This document shows positions 9,628 to 18,473 of a DNA stretch of 64,000 nucleotides, one piece after another. The translations under genes and the position numbers were made by a program. The stretch spans positions 70,177-134,176 of the forward strand of contig CAZVIH010000013.1 in the NCBI GenBank assembly GCA_964627755.1, written 5' to 3'. The notes beneath the pieces were generated by a model. The model worked only from the letters and a program-made list of their open reading frames with translations, ran no database searches and had not been told where the DNA came from. How positions within the stretch are numbered: position 1 is the first letter of the stretch; each line of letters opens with the position of its first letter. The DNA is from B10-G9 sp964627755 (GTDB lineage: Bacteria > Chloroflexota > Anaerolineae > Anaerolineales > UBA11858).

Positions 9628-10986
9628 TTACACACCAAACAGCTGATGTATTTTTGTTGTTTTAATATTATCCAGAATGAGATGGAGGAAAGTTCTGGTC
9701 GCGGTCACGGCAGTAAATAAACTGACCAGGACACCGATGGCCAGGGTCAGGGAAAACCCTTTAACAATACTGGCGCCGAAAGTGCTTCCAAACCAGAAAA
9801 GGATGGCTGAAGTAATTAAAGTTGAGGTATTCGAATCCCGGATGGAAGGCCAGGCTCGGTCCCAACCGAGTGATATTGCCTTATGGATAGAGTTACCTTT
9901 ACGCAGTTCTTCCTTCATCCTTTCAAAAATAAGCACGTTGGCGTCGACAGCAACGCCGATGCTGAGCACAAAACCGGCAATGCCCGGCAGTGTTAAGGTA
10001 ACCGGAATCCAGCGGTAGATAGCATAGGTCACCATTGCATACAGTATGAGAGCGATATCGGCGATGATACCCGGAAGGCGATAATACAGGGCCATAAAGA
10101 GCATGACAACAGCCATTCCAATTATCCCGGCCACCAGGCTTTTATCGAGTGAATCTTCTCCTAATGTCGGACCGATTGTTTCGGTTTGGACAACTTTCAA
10201 GGGAATAGGCAACGCTCCATAACGCAACTGGATTGCTAAATTGCTGGCGCTTTCATAGGTGAAATTCCCGCTGATAGATCCCTGTCCAGCAGTAATGGGT
10301 TCTTCAATTCGGGGAGCTGAGATCACGACATTGTCCAATACAATTGCCAGAAATTCCCCGGTATGTTGGGTTGTATAATCTCTGAAAATCTGGGATCCTT
10401 CCGGTGTCAACTCAAAGGCAACATGGTATCTGGCAAGGCTGTCCTTGGATACTCCAACCTGCTTGATTGAAGCCCCGGTCATGACTGTATGATATATCAG
10501 CCCCTCTGTTGTTGGACTGGCATTATCGGCTTGATCACTTGCGGTTTGAGTATCTGTGGTGATAGTAGTGTTGATCAGCTGGGAAACTTCCTGGGAGGAC
10601 AGATCCCCAAAATCTACAAACTCTAATAAAGCTGTGTCCTTAATCGTGGTAAGGGCTTGTTCAGGGTCTCGCTGACCTGGTAGTTCGACGAGGATCCGGC
10701 GGTCTCCTGCGATCTGCACCACAGCCTCACTGACTCCTAGGCCATTAACACGGTCTTCGATAATCCGCCGAGCAGTCTCCATATTCTCAGAATTAACTTC
10801 TACATCAGGTGGTAAATCTGCTTCCAGCAGTGCCTGGACACCACCCACTAGATCTAGACCTAATTGGGTTTTGATGTCTTTGTCAAAATTGCCCAGGTGG
10901 ATTCCCGGGTGATTGGGCAGATTGATATAGATCGACAGGGCAAACAGGATGAGTATTGGAATTATCCAGCGGCGATTTTTATTCAT
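9628..10986 (-). CDS. secD: SecD protein translocase subunit
   Basis: Large partner of SecF in protein export. The N-terminal span (WIIPILILFALSIYI) is followed by the periplasmic domain with TQLGLDLVGGVQALLEAD, then the C-terminal membrane half with GVAVDANVLIFERMKEELR, the RND motif D-N. Length is 452 residues, typical of the compact SecD. The first residues MNKNRR start at ATG 10986. A sigma70-like promoter lies about 80 bases upstream. The pair separates the fdh block from the ArsR-controlled operon. Confidence 0.95.
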   Translation of the reverse strand: MNKNRRWIIPILILFALSIYINLPNHPGIHLGNFDKDIKTQLGLDLVGGVQALLEADLPPDVEVNSENMETARRIIEDRVNGLGVSEAVVQIAGDRRILVELPGQRDPEQALTTIKDTALLEFVDFGDLSSQEVSQLINTTITTDTQTASDQADNASPTTEGLIYHTVMTGASIKQVGVSKDSLARYHVAFELTPEGSQIFRDYTTQHTGEFLAIVLDNVVISAPRIEEPITAGQGSISGNFTYESASNLAIQLRYGALPIPLKVVQTETIGPTLGEDSLDKSLVAGIIGMAVVMLFMALYYRLPGIIADIALILYAMVTYAIYRWIPVTLTLPGIAGFVLSIGVAVDANVLIFERMKEELRKGNSIHKAISLGWDRAWPSIRDSNTSTLITSAILFWFGSTFGASIVKGFSLTLAIGVLVSLFTAVTATRTFLHLILDNIKTTKIHQLFGV

Positions 10987-11070
10987 ACGGTAGGCATTTC
11001 CTCCCGAGCCTTCAAAAAATGATCCAAATAATGCAGGATTGTCTTTCTTCGTATTAACTGACCAGGCAAG

Positions 11071-11099
11071 TTTATACTCCTTCTTAGCAAGAATGTCAA
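11071..11099 (-). promoter_or_regulatory. Sigma70-like promoter of secDF
   Basis: On the minus strand, TTGACA (11094-11099) and TATAAA (11071-11076) are separated by exactly 17 bases, predicting a leader of roughly 75-80 nt before secD. The rest of the gap 10987-11343 holds nothing else I can recognise. Confidence 0.7.
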
Positions 11100-11343
11100 A
11101 CTATTGCGTTGTATCGATCTAATCGTTTTTAACCTGGCATATGTTTTTGACCGGTATTTTATTGGTTGCCTTGAATCTCAACCGGATTAAGCTTTCTTTC
11201 ATCCTTCAGATGGCTCTGGAGTCAATAACAAAACAATAGAGACCCAGGTCAGAATGATCCACCAACCCGCTTACTGTTTGTAATCCACTGGTTCCCAGGC
11301 TGATAAAATTCCGTTGGGTGAAAATTAATTTACAGGCATCGAT

Positions 11344-12567
11344 TTACCTCTCAACCGCATGACACTCATGGCAGTAATGAGATTCCTGCAGTTCTGGATC
11401 CTGGCCGCAGTTTGTACCAGCTACTGGTCGAAAAACAAACTGCTGCCCAGTAGCTTTTCCAAAGAGTTCGTATGTTCCATCTGGTAATCTGCGTATATTC
11501 CAGAGGGGCTCTCCTTTCTCGGTTTCAAGGATCGTATCACCGATTTTTAAGTCGATGACCGGATTTAAAGCCGCATATCCCAGAGCTGGATCATTCCCGT
11601 TTTCTATGGTGTGGATTTTTGGTAAATCTGAAAGCGTTCCATGGCAGGTTAGGCATTGCACGTATTGGATCTCTGCCTGGTTGTTATGAATGTCGCCATC
11701 TCCCATAGCTTCGAATCGAGTGTGGCAATCGATGCAGTCTAAAGTGTATTCGCAGCGCACAAATTGGGCAATTGGCTGATAATATTCGTGAAACCTGCCT
11801 GTATATTGATCCTCTCGCTGATGGAATTTCATATCCAGCAGACTGTAATTTCCCCTGTTGTGACAGGTATTGCATTGTGTATAAGGCATGGCGGTAGTGA
11901 GCGAGTGCGTTTCTTCTCCCTCGGAATTCAGGGGCGAATGGCAGGCTGCGCAGCCAGTAAATCTGGAAAAATCCTCATCAGGGAGGGGATTGGCAGATAG
12001 ATGGCAATATAGACAATTATCTGCAAAGGATATCAGACTCGATTGTGTTTCTTGCGCTGGATTAAAAGCTGACAGCGATGAGATTTGTGTTGCTGATTGG
12101 TGATCTTTTATGGCCAGGATGCCCATCTGGGCCTTGAGGTCTTGCTGGGCACCAAAGGAATACCTGACGCTGGCGATGGCACCGGCATAGGTAGTCTGGA
12201 TGCTGGTTAACACCCTTTGAATGTGATTGAGATCGTCCGTTTCAGGACCGCTGTGACAGGCATCTCCACCGCAGGATTGCTCCACAACCATTAAATCTGA
12301 TGGGTTCTTTCCGCCCCTCATCGTGCTGTGGGCCAGGGATGGATCAAGAGCCAATCTTTGACCCCCGTGGCAAATCACACAACCGAAGACTTCTACTGGA
12401 TGAGAGCTGCTGATTTCGGGTAATTCTTGATGACAGGTCAAGCAGTATTCGACATTTCCAGACATGGACGGGATTAACTCGATTGGATCTGGTCGCCGGT
12501 TTTCAAGCCAGATCAAAAAGAATAATCCCAAGAGAAAAATCAAGGAAGCCGCAAATCGCTTTTCCAT
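11344..12567 (-). CDS. Membrane-anchored multihaem cytochrome c (eight CXXCH plus one CX4CH)
   Basis: A 407-residue protein with an N-terminal membrane anchor (SLIFLLGLFFLIW) and an extracytoplasmic haem-rich body. Eight CXXCH motifs can be counted: CLTCH, CVICH, CLYCH, CAACH, CNTCH, CIDCH, CLTCH and the terminal CHECH. There is also one CGGDACH, a CX4CH that may bind a ninth, unusual haem. A haem-poor stretch of about 70 residues precedes the last motif. It is the last gene of the ten-gene minus-strand operon, starting 4 bases after the cytochrome b stop. Likely role: moving electrons between cytochrome b and an outside donor or acceptor. I do not recognise a named family. Confidence 0.8.
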   Translation of the reverse strand: MEKRFAASLIFLLGLFFLIWLENRRPDPIELIPSMSGNVEYCLTCHQELPEISSSHPVEVFGCVICHGGQRLALDPSLAHSTMRGGKNPSDLMVVEQSCGGDACHSGPETDDLNHIQRVLTSIQTTYAGAIASVRYSFGAQQDLKAQMGILAIKDHQSATQISSLSAFNPAQETQSSLISFADNCLYCHLSANPLPDEDFSRFTGCAACHSPLNSEGEETHSLTTAMPYTQCNTCHNRGNYSLLDMKFHQREDQYTGRFHEYYQPIAQFVRCEYTLDCIDCHTRFEAMGDGDIHNNQAEIQYVQCLTCHGTLSDLPKIHTIENGNDPALGYAALNPVIDLKIGDTILETEKGEPLWNIRRLPDGTYELFGKATGQQFVFRPVAGTNCGQDPELQESHYCHECHAVER

Positions 12568-12571
12568 AAAA

Positions 12572-13597
12572 TTAAAGTGCTCTGATGGTCAGAATCAATA
12601 TGATCACTACAACCAAAATTACAGTAACCTGTGCAAGCCTACCGCTGGGGGCAAACCAATTACCAGCCTCCCGGGCATCTGGCCGGGGGAAAATATATGG
12701 AGTTACCGCTAGAATCCCAAAGAATAATAAAGGAATGAGTACCCCGAAAATAAGCGGGTTTCCGTAACGAAGTAGTTCCTGGATCCAGAGAAAGAACCAG
12801 GGAGCTTTAATTAACAGGGGGCTGAGGAATGCATCCGTAATCGGTGGTCCAATAGGAGCCGGGAACAAACCTGAAAGCAATATCAAGAATATCCCTCCGT
12901 AAAACATTGCCAGGACCTCGAGGTTAACCAGCTCGAATCGAGAAATCCGTGACGATTTCTGATTTGGTTTTGGGGGAGGTGCAGCAATACCCCCATCCCG
13001 CCTGACGCGAAATATGTGCCAGATCACCAATCCGCTAGCGATTAAAGCAAGCCCATAACAATGCCAGGCAAAAAAGCGGAGCAGGGTTATATTTCCCGGT
13101 TGGGGTCCGCCAACCACGAATCCGTAGATACTTTCCCCTATCAAGGGTATGGTTTTTATAAGGTTTGTCCCGGTAATCAAAGCCCACTGGATACCAATAT
13201 CCCAGCGAAGAATATAACCGGAAAAATCCAGCAGGACTGCCAGAACAAACAATCCGGTTCCCAGTAAATAATTAAATCTGCGTGGTGGTGCATAGGCTCC
13301 GGTAAAGATGACCCTGAGGAAATGAAGCCCGGTGATGATCAATAACAACTGACCAGCCCAAAAATGAAGATTGCGGATAAACCCGCCCAGGGGGACAAGG
13401 TAGGTGATAGTCTGGACAGATAAAGCCGCCTGGTCTGTGGTTGGAATATAATAAAACATTTCCAGAATACCAGAGACTCCCAATACAATTGATAAAAATA
13501 CTGCCAACCCGCCAGTTCCAAATGTGTAACTGAAACGGGCCTGTCTTTGGGGTATTGTTGTTGGATGCAGGTGGTGAAAAAAAGATGGACGAGGCAT
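12572..13597 (-). CDS. Cytochrome b (bc1/b6-type), both halves in one protein
   Basis: Membrane dihaem quinone-reacting protein. The N-terminal four-helix haem domain is recognised from RNLHFWAGQLLLIITGLHFLRV, TGAYAPPRRFNYLLG, GYILRWD and the second His pair in FFAWHCYGLALIASGLVIWH. A shorter C-terminal part with three or four spans follows after FELVNLEVLAMFYGG. A TTG at 13630 would extend the protein by 11 residues but has no ribosome site; ATG 13597 is preferred. No Rieske protein is nearby; instead multihaem cytochromes and an NrfD-type subunit surround it, so it may exchange electrons between the quinone pool and the cytochrome c encoded next. Confidence 0.88.
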   Translation of the reverse strand: MPRPSFFHHLHPTTIPQRQARFSYTFGTGGLAVFLSIVLGVSGILEMFYYIPTTDQAALSVQTITYLVPLGGFIRNLHFWAGQLLLIITGLHFLRVIFTGAYAPPRRFNYLLGTGLFVLAVLLDFSGYILRWDIGIQWALITGTNLIKTIPLIGESIYGFVVGGPQPGNITLLRFFAWHCYGLALIASGLVIWHIFRVRRDGGIAAPPPKPNQKSSRISRFELVNLEVLAMFYGGIFLILLSGLFPAPIGPPITDAFLSPLLIKAPWFFLWIQELLRYGNPLIFGVLIPLLFFGILAVTPYIFPRPDAREAGNWFAPSGRLAQVTVILVVVIILILTIRAL

Positions 13598-13632
13598 TGT
13601 GATGCGGATTTCCTCGATGCGCTGGATCAATA

Positions 13633-14250
13633 TTATTTTAAGGAGTGACCTTGTACCGAATAATAAGAAAAACCGGCACAGGCCTTACAAAGGACCTTTC
13701 CGTTTTGGAGTACCTCTCGCTGGTTCATGATTTCTTCCCCACAAATTTGGCAATTGGTCCGTAGACCAGCTTTGCTGATGATGTCACTGATCGGTGTACA
13801 AAGATCAACCTGCTGTTGGGAAAAAAGCAATTCATCGGGAATCAACTGATATCCTACCAATTGGGTCTGCCATCGGCTTTCCTCATCAGGCGCATAGACC
13901 TTCGCGAGGGAACGGATTTCGGATTGAGGAGCAAGGCGAATGCATTCTCCTGTGATAGTATCCACGAAGGTTGCGGCTACTTTTCCAAAATCGTTTACAC
14001 GGAGTGTTCGCCGTCCAACCCAACATCCCGTTGCCGCACTGATTCCACTTGCAAAACAACCATCAGTTTCAACAATGGTCAGGAGCCGTTTATCTATTTG
14101 AGGAAGTTCGAGGTCCAGCAAGGTACCAGCAAACATTCCCATTCGGACCCCGAGTACTTGTCGCGGACAGACACCTAAGTGCCAGGAAACCGATTCGGAT
14201 AACAACTTCTCAAACTTTTCAGTAGCAATTATTTTTAACATAGGCATCAT
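13633..14250 (-). CDS. FmdE-family protein with C-terminal zinc-ribbon
   Basis: A 205-residue protein with an FmdE domain (SWHLGVCPRQVLGVRMG, ETDGCFASGISAATGCWVGRRTL) and a C-terminal four-Cys zinc finger (CQICGEE ... CKAC). FmdE proteins were named from formylmethanofuran dehydrogenase operons but occur widely beside Mo/W oxidoreductases, and their biochemical role is not settled; maturation or cofactor handling is a common guess. Here it sits between the NrfD-type subunit and cytochrome b of a molybdoenzyme operon, which fits that guess. Start is uncertain: ATG 14250 or ATG 14241. Confidence 0.82.
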   Translation of the reverse strand: MMPMLKIIATEKFEKLLSESVSWHLGVCPRQVLGVRMGMFAGTLLDLELPQIDKRLLTIVETDGCFASGISAATGCWVGRRTLRVNDFGKVAATFVDTITGECIRLAPQSEIRSLAKVYAPDEESRWQTQLVGYQLIPDELLFSQQQVDLCTPISDIISKAGLRTNCQICGEEIMNQREVLQNGKVLCKACAGFSYYSVQGHSLK

Positions 14251-14277
14251 TTATTACATAAGGGTTAATAGGTCGTA

Positions 14278-15453
14278 TTATTCAACACCCCCTTCTGAAA
14301 TTTCAGCAGAAGGGAGAGTTTTAATACGCTTTTCGGTTTCCTCAAAAATGGGGAAGTAAAGAGAAACCAGTGTGAATACCAGGATAACTCCAGACAGCAC
14401 TCCTGCCAGAATTATTACCTCTGCTGCGGTCGGGATGTATGTATATCCTTCCACAGGTTTCATCCCCCACCAGGATGAATTAAAACGGTTGAAGGATATA
14501 CCAAGGATCAGGCATGTGGCGCTGACAAGTGAACCAAATCGGCTCTGACGGATTTTTCGGATCGAAAAAAGAACTATCGGAAGGATTACTCCAATCATTA
14601 ATTCGAGTATAAACAGAACACTGTATTTTCCGCTGCTGAAAACAAGGTTTTGTTCATTGGTTGCGAATAACTCTCCAATTTTGGCAGCCAGGTAAATACC
14701 CATTATCCAGGGGATAAAACGTCCCAGTTTTTCAACAAGTTTTTGGTTCAGACTGCGTCCAAAGACCCAGTAGCTGACAGTTGACCCTGCGATGACCATG
14801 GCCACTCCTGATCCGATCGATGAAATCCAAAAGAAAACTGGCAATATCATCGAATACCACAATGGATGCAGTCGGTTTGACATGACGATAAAGAGTGTGC
14901 CCAGGGATGATTGATGAAGCGTTGACAGAGTTACTCCTGCAATTACCATCGGGATAGTCAGCTTCTTTATGATTCGATTTAATCTCTGAAAACGCTGATG
15001 TTTCAGGAAGACAGGGCTGAGCTCATATACCAAGACAGTTGAGTAAAGCAAAATACACCAGCTTACTTCAAAAAGGGCAGAATGAAGATTGGGATAAATC
15101 ACAAAGTGGTAGAAACGGTCCCAACGTCCCAGGTCCATAAATAATATCACCAGTACAGAGGTATACCCGACTAAACCGGTTAATACTGTCGGGTAGACTG
15201 CAGGATGAAACTCTTTCTTCTGTAAAATATAAACGATAGCGGCCAGGGTAAATGCGCCTCCTGAAAAAGCGACCATAGAGAGGTCAAAACTAATCCATAT
15301 ACCCCATGGATACCCTTTATTGAGATTGGTAGTGGCGCCTAATCCCGCATACAGGCGGTAAAGCATTGTCAGGCCGCCAACTGCAACAATCAAAGCCAGA
15401 ATGAAAACCGCTTTGGGCATTTTGCGCAGTTCCCCGGTTAATTTCTGGATCAT
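14278..15453 (-). CDS. NrfD/HybB-type quinone-linked membrane subunit
   Basis: A 391-residue polytopic membrane protein with about ten spans. The segment GVTLSTLHQSSLGTLF is the HybB/NrfD signature, and GYPWGIWISFDL near the N-terminus is also typical. It starts with a four-base ATGA overlap with the ferredoxin subunit and has AAGGAGAA upstream, so the two are translationally coupled. Together with the molybdoenzyme and ferredoxin subunits it forms a complex-iron-sulfur-molybdoenzyme of the polysulfide/thiosulfate reductase kind that trades electrons with the quinone pool. Confidence 0.92.
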   Translation of the reverse strand: MIQKLTGELRKMPKAVFILALIVAVGGLTMLYRLYAGLGATTNLNKGYPWGIWISFDLSMVAFSGGAFTLAAIVYILQKKEFHPAVYPTVLTGLVGYTSVLVILFMDLGRWDRFYHFVIYPNLHSALFEVSWCILLYSTVLVYELSPVFLKHQRFQRLNRIIKKLTIPMVIAGVTLSTLHQSSLGTLFIVMSNRLHPLWYSMILPVFFWISSIGSGVAMVIAGSTVSYWVFGRSLNQKLVEKLGRFIPWIMGIYLAAKIGELFATNEQNLVFSSGKYSVLFILELMIGVILPIVLFSIRKIRQSRFGSLVSATCLILGISFNRFNSSWWGMKPVEGYTYIPTAAEVIILAGVLSGVILVFTLVSLYFPIFEETEKRIKTLPSAEISEGGVE

Positions 15454-16229
15454 GATTGATTCTCCTTCGTCTCTTCAGTGGTTTCATCGTGTTTGTGGTG
15501 GGCACTTCCGAAATGTTTAATGGCAAGGAAAATGCCACTCAATGTCAGAGCTGTTACCCCGGCGACAGTTGGAGTGGTATGAGTTACCTGGCGGTTTGAA
15601 TAGGCAGTGGAATGGGTTCCAACGCAGGGGAAGCAGAGCTCATCACAGGATATGGGAGACAGGTAAAGAGAGGATGTGCCCCCGTTCTCGTTTTCTCCAT
15701 AGATGTGGTCACATAGATCCGGGTTCTCCACCATTCTTTTCCTGGCTAATTGGAGCATTTCTTCTCGGGTGCCAAACTGGATTGCGCCGGTAAGACAGGT
15801 GGCCGCGCAAGCAGGCTCTAGCCCCCGGTGTAATCGGTCTTCACACATATCACATTTCACGATCAGGGGCAGTTGTTCAGCGAGATTCATATTGGGTACT
15901 TCAAAGGGACAGGCATACATGCAGTACCGGCATCCTATGCAGCGGTGAGCATCATATACCACGATGCCATCTTCGTTTCTCTGGAGTGCGCCAACCGTAC
16001 AAGCAGATACACAGGACGGATCATCACAATGCATGCAATGAAACGGTGCCGTGAATTGGGCTAAATCCGGGAAAGTGCCCATAACACCTGTCCCTTTCAT
16101 CCAGATCCGTGTGCTCGACATAGAGACATTATGTTCTGCGCTGCAAGCCACCATACAAGATCGGCAGTCAATACAAAGAGATGCATCGATCAGGAATCCA
16201 TATTTGCCTTTTTGTATATTTTCTGACAT
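15450..16229 (-). CDS. Four-cluster ferredoxin subunit of the molybdoenzyme
   Basis: A 259-residue electron-transfer subunit of the PsrB/HybA/DmsB kind. Cys groups: CIDCRSCMVAC, CMHCDDPSCVSAC, CIGCRYCMYAC and CDMCEDRLHRGLEPAC-AATC, enough for four [4Fe-4S] clusters. A C-terminal membrane anchor (VTALTLSGIFLAI) follows, so the protein is likely held at the membrane beside the NrfD subunit. The frame is open up to 16412, but ATG 16229 with AGAGGA upstream, five bases after the catalytic-subunit stop, gives the conserved N-terminus MSENIQKGKYGFLIDASLC. Confidence 0.92.
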   Translation of the reverse strand: MSENIQKGKYGFLIDASLCIDCRSCMVACSAEHNVSMSSTRIWMKGTGVMGTFPDLAQFTAPFHCMHCDDPSCVSACTVGALQRNEDGIVVYDAHRCIGCRYCMYACPFEVPNMNLAEQLPLIVKCDMCEDRLHRGLEPACAATCLTGAIQFGTREEMLQLARKRMVENPDLCDHIYGENENGGTSSLYLSPISCDELCFPCVGTHSTAYSNRQVTHTTPTVAGVTALTLSGIFLAIKHFGSAHHKHDETTEETKENQS

Positions 16230-16234
16230 CGTGA

Positions 16235-18439
16235 TCAATCCTCTTTTTGGATTTTCTCTTTTCTGATGGTTACACAGGTTTGGCTCAGAGCCTGCCCGCC
16301 GCTGATGGGGTCCGTGAAAGTGACGTGCAATTCTGAATCGCTGGCGCCGTTGGCATATGCTGTCCTTAAACCTTTGGAACGATGGCCATAACCAAAAGCC
16401 ATAAAAGCGCAATCAGAGCGGATTGCTTCAGTAACCAGGGCCTGAACTACAACCTCTCCCACAGGGCTTGTCACCCGGACATAATCATCTGTCTTTATAT
16501 TTCGCTCCGCTGCAGTTGATGTGTGCAGCCAAATCCGGGGTTTGTCCTCATATTTGTGAAGGAGTTGATTGTTTTGAGTGGCTGACTGTGTGTGCTGTCC
16601 CACTTTACCCGATAACAAATAAAGTTCACCCTCTGCGGGAAGAGGGGGGTCTTCCCAGGTGGGCCAGGGTGAGAAACCGGCTCGCTCCAAGGTCTCAGAA
16701 TAGATTTCAATCTTTCCGGTTGGTGTGTTAAAAACGATTTCTTTCCCGTTACCCGGCGCGGTTTCAGGTTTAATAACCCCGTTTTTTGATAGGGTGTCGA
16801 GCGATGCGCCCAGCGGCGCTAATTGCTGGCGAAGATAATCTTGTTCGTCCTGGTATTGGAAGTATTCATCCAGCCCCAGACGTTTACCAAGTTCTTTGTA
16901 AATCCAGAGTGCAGAATGGGTATCACCCTGGGGTTCAATGACTGGCTGGCGGATAAATACTTCATCACCTACTACATGCAGCGGATCATAGCGTTCCAGG
17001 TAGGAACTTTCAGGCAGTACCACGTCAGCATACCAGGAAGTATCGTTCATGATCACATCAACAACGGCAATGAAATCCATTTTTTCCATTGCCCGTAAGG
17101 TGCGGTTGCGATCGGGTATGGACTGGACTGGATTTTGACGTGAGACAAACCAGCCATGGGCCTGATAAGGCTCCCCGCTAAGAATGGCTTCTCGCATCTC
17201 CTGGAAAACACCAAGTTTAAAAGGTACCAGGGGGTACTTCCAGGGAACGCCGTCCAATCTCTTAGCAGCTGTGCGGGGATAAGCTGGTTGGGATGGTTTT
17301 CCCAAACGAACGCTGCTGGCTTCCGGGCTTTCTGCTCCCAGGCATCCACCTGGTGTCAGAATATTCCCGCTGAGTGCGTTTAAGGTTGCGATAGCGCGTT
17401 CAGTTTGGAATGAATTGACGAAATTTGAGGTCCGCCAACCAGGATGAGCCATCGCGTTTTGTTTGGCGGCGGCATATTCACGAGCAATTCGATCAATGGT
17501 TGCGGCGGGGACACCAGTGATTCCCTCTGCCCATTCAGGAGTATATTTCTGAAATACTTCCGGCATTTCATCACAGTGGTCTACATATTGGCGGACAAAC
17601 TCGCAGTCAGCCAATTCTTCACTGACAATTACCTGGATCATGGCCAATAAAAAGGCCGCATCAGTACCGGGCCGGATGGGTATCCACTCCTCGGCTTTTG
17701 CAGCTGTTTTGGTAAAACGTGGATCCAGGTAGACAAGCTTGGCTCCGCGCTTGATGGCGTGGATCAGCTCGCCTGTTTCAGAGGTGGAAATCGCTTCGGC
17801 AAGATTACGACCAGTAAGCAGGATAAAGTCCACGTCATCGTAATTCCGGCTAGGTTCCTCAATCCCATAGGTTAGAAGAAACGCAGTAACCATCGAGTTA
17901 AAACACAAACTTCGCTGAGTACCGTAGTTCGGGGAGCCGTAAGCGTAGAGCAAATTCTCAAATTGTGTTTGAGAGAGATTGTGAGTAGAAGAGAAGATCA
18001 TTGCTTCAGGACCATATTGGTTTTTTATAGAAAGCATCTTCTCGGCAGTAATATCCAGGGCTTCATCCCAGGACGTTTTGCGGAATTTCCCTTCCCCGCG
18101 TTTGCCTACCCGCACCAGGGGCTGAAGAACCCGATCGGGATCGTAGGTTGTCATCAGGCCAGATTGGCCTCGAGCGCATAACCGGCCTTTGGAATGCGGA
18201 TGATCAGGATTTCCTTCCAACTTAACCACTCGTCCATTTTGTACTTTGGCTAAAACACCACAGCGCCAAACACACATCTCACAGAGAGTGTGTATATAGC
18301 CATTACCTTGGGAATCGATGAAACCTGATTTAGCAGCAGACGAAATTACTTCAGGAGGTATAAACGAGCCTAAAGCCAATGCCCCTGCAGTATTTCCGGT
18401 AATCTTTAAGAAATCTCGGCGAGAAATATTATTGTTCAT
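16235..18439 (-). CDS. Molybdopterin oxidoreductase catalytic subunit (PhsA/PsrA-like), Tat-exported
   Basis: A 734-residue Mo/W-bisMGD enzyme of the DMSO reductase family. The N-terminus has a twin-arginine signal, SRRDFLKITG, followed by a hydrophobic stretch, so the enzyme works outside the cytoplasm. The [4Fe-4S] site is CEMCVWRCG with a later LCARG, and the expected Mo ligand is Cys in QRSLCFNS. Closest named relatives by motif are thiosulfate and polysulfide reductases; arsenate, selenate or tetrathionate enzymes share this fold and cannot be excluded by eye. RBS AGAGACAGG precedes the start. Neighbouring YeeE/YedE genes favour a sulfur or selenium substrate. Confidence 0.88.
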   Translation of the reverse strand: MNNNISRRDFLKITGNTAGALALGSFIPPEVISSAAKSGFIDSQGNGYIHTLCEMCVWRCGVLAKVQNGRVVKLEGNPDHPHSKGRLCARGQSGLMTTYDPDRVLQPLVRVGKRGEGKFRKTSWDEALDITAEKMLSIKNQYGPEAMIFSSTHNLSQTQFENLLYAYGSPNYGTQRSLCFNSMVTAFLLTYGIEEPSRNYDDVDFILLTGRNLAEAISTSETGELIHAIKRGAKLVYLDPRFTKTAAKAEEWIPIRPGTDAAFLLAMIQVIVSEELADCEFVRQYVDHCDEMPEVFQKYTPEWAEGITGVPAATIDRIAREYAAAKQNAMAHPGWRTSNFVNSFQTERAIATLNALSGNILTPGGCLGAESPEASSVRLGKPSQPAYPRTAAKRLDGVPWKYPLVPFKLGVFQEMREAILSGEPYQAHGWFVSRQNPVQSIPDRNRTLRAMEKMDFIAVVDVIMNDTSWYADVVLPESSYLERYDPLHVVGDEVFIRQPVIEPQGDTHSALWIYKELGKRLGLDEYFQYQDEQDYLRQQLAPLGASLDTLSKNGVIKPETAPGNGKEIVFNTPTGKIEIYSETLERAGFSPWPTWEDPPLPAEGELYLLSGKVGQHTQSATQNNQLLHKYEDKPRIWLHTSTAAERNIKTDDYVRVTSPVGEVVVQALVTEAIRSDCAFMAFGYGHRSKGLRTAYANGASDSELHVTFTDPISGGQALSQTCVTIRKEKIQKED

Positions 18440-18473
18440 GACCTGTCTCTTTGAGCATAATTAATCCATTATC

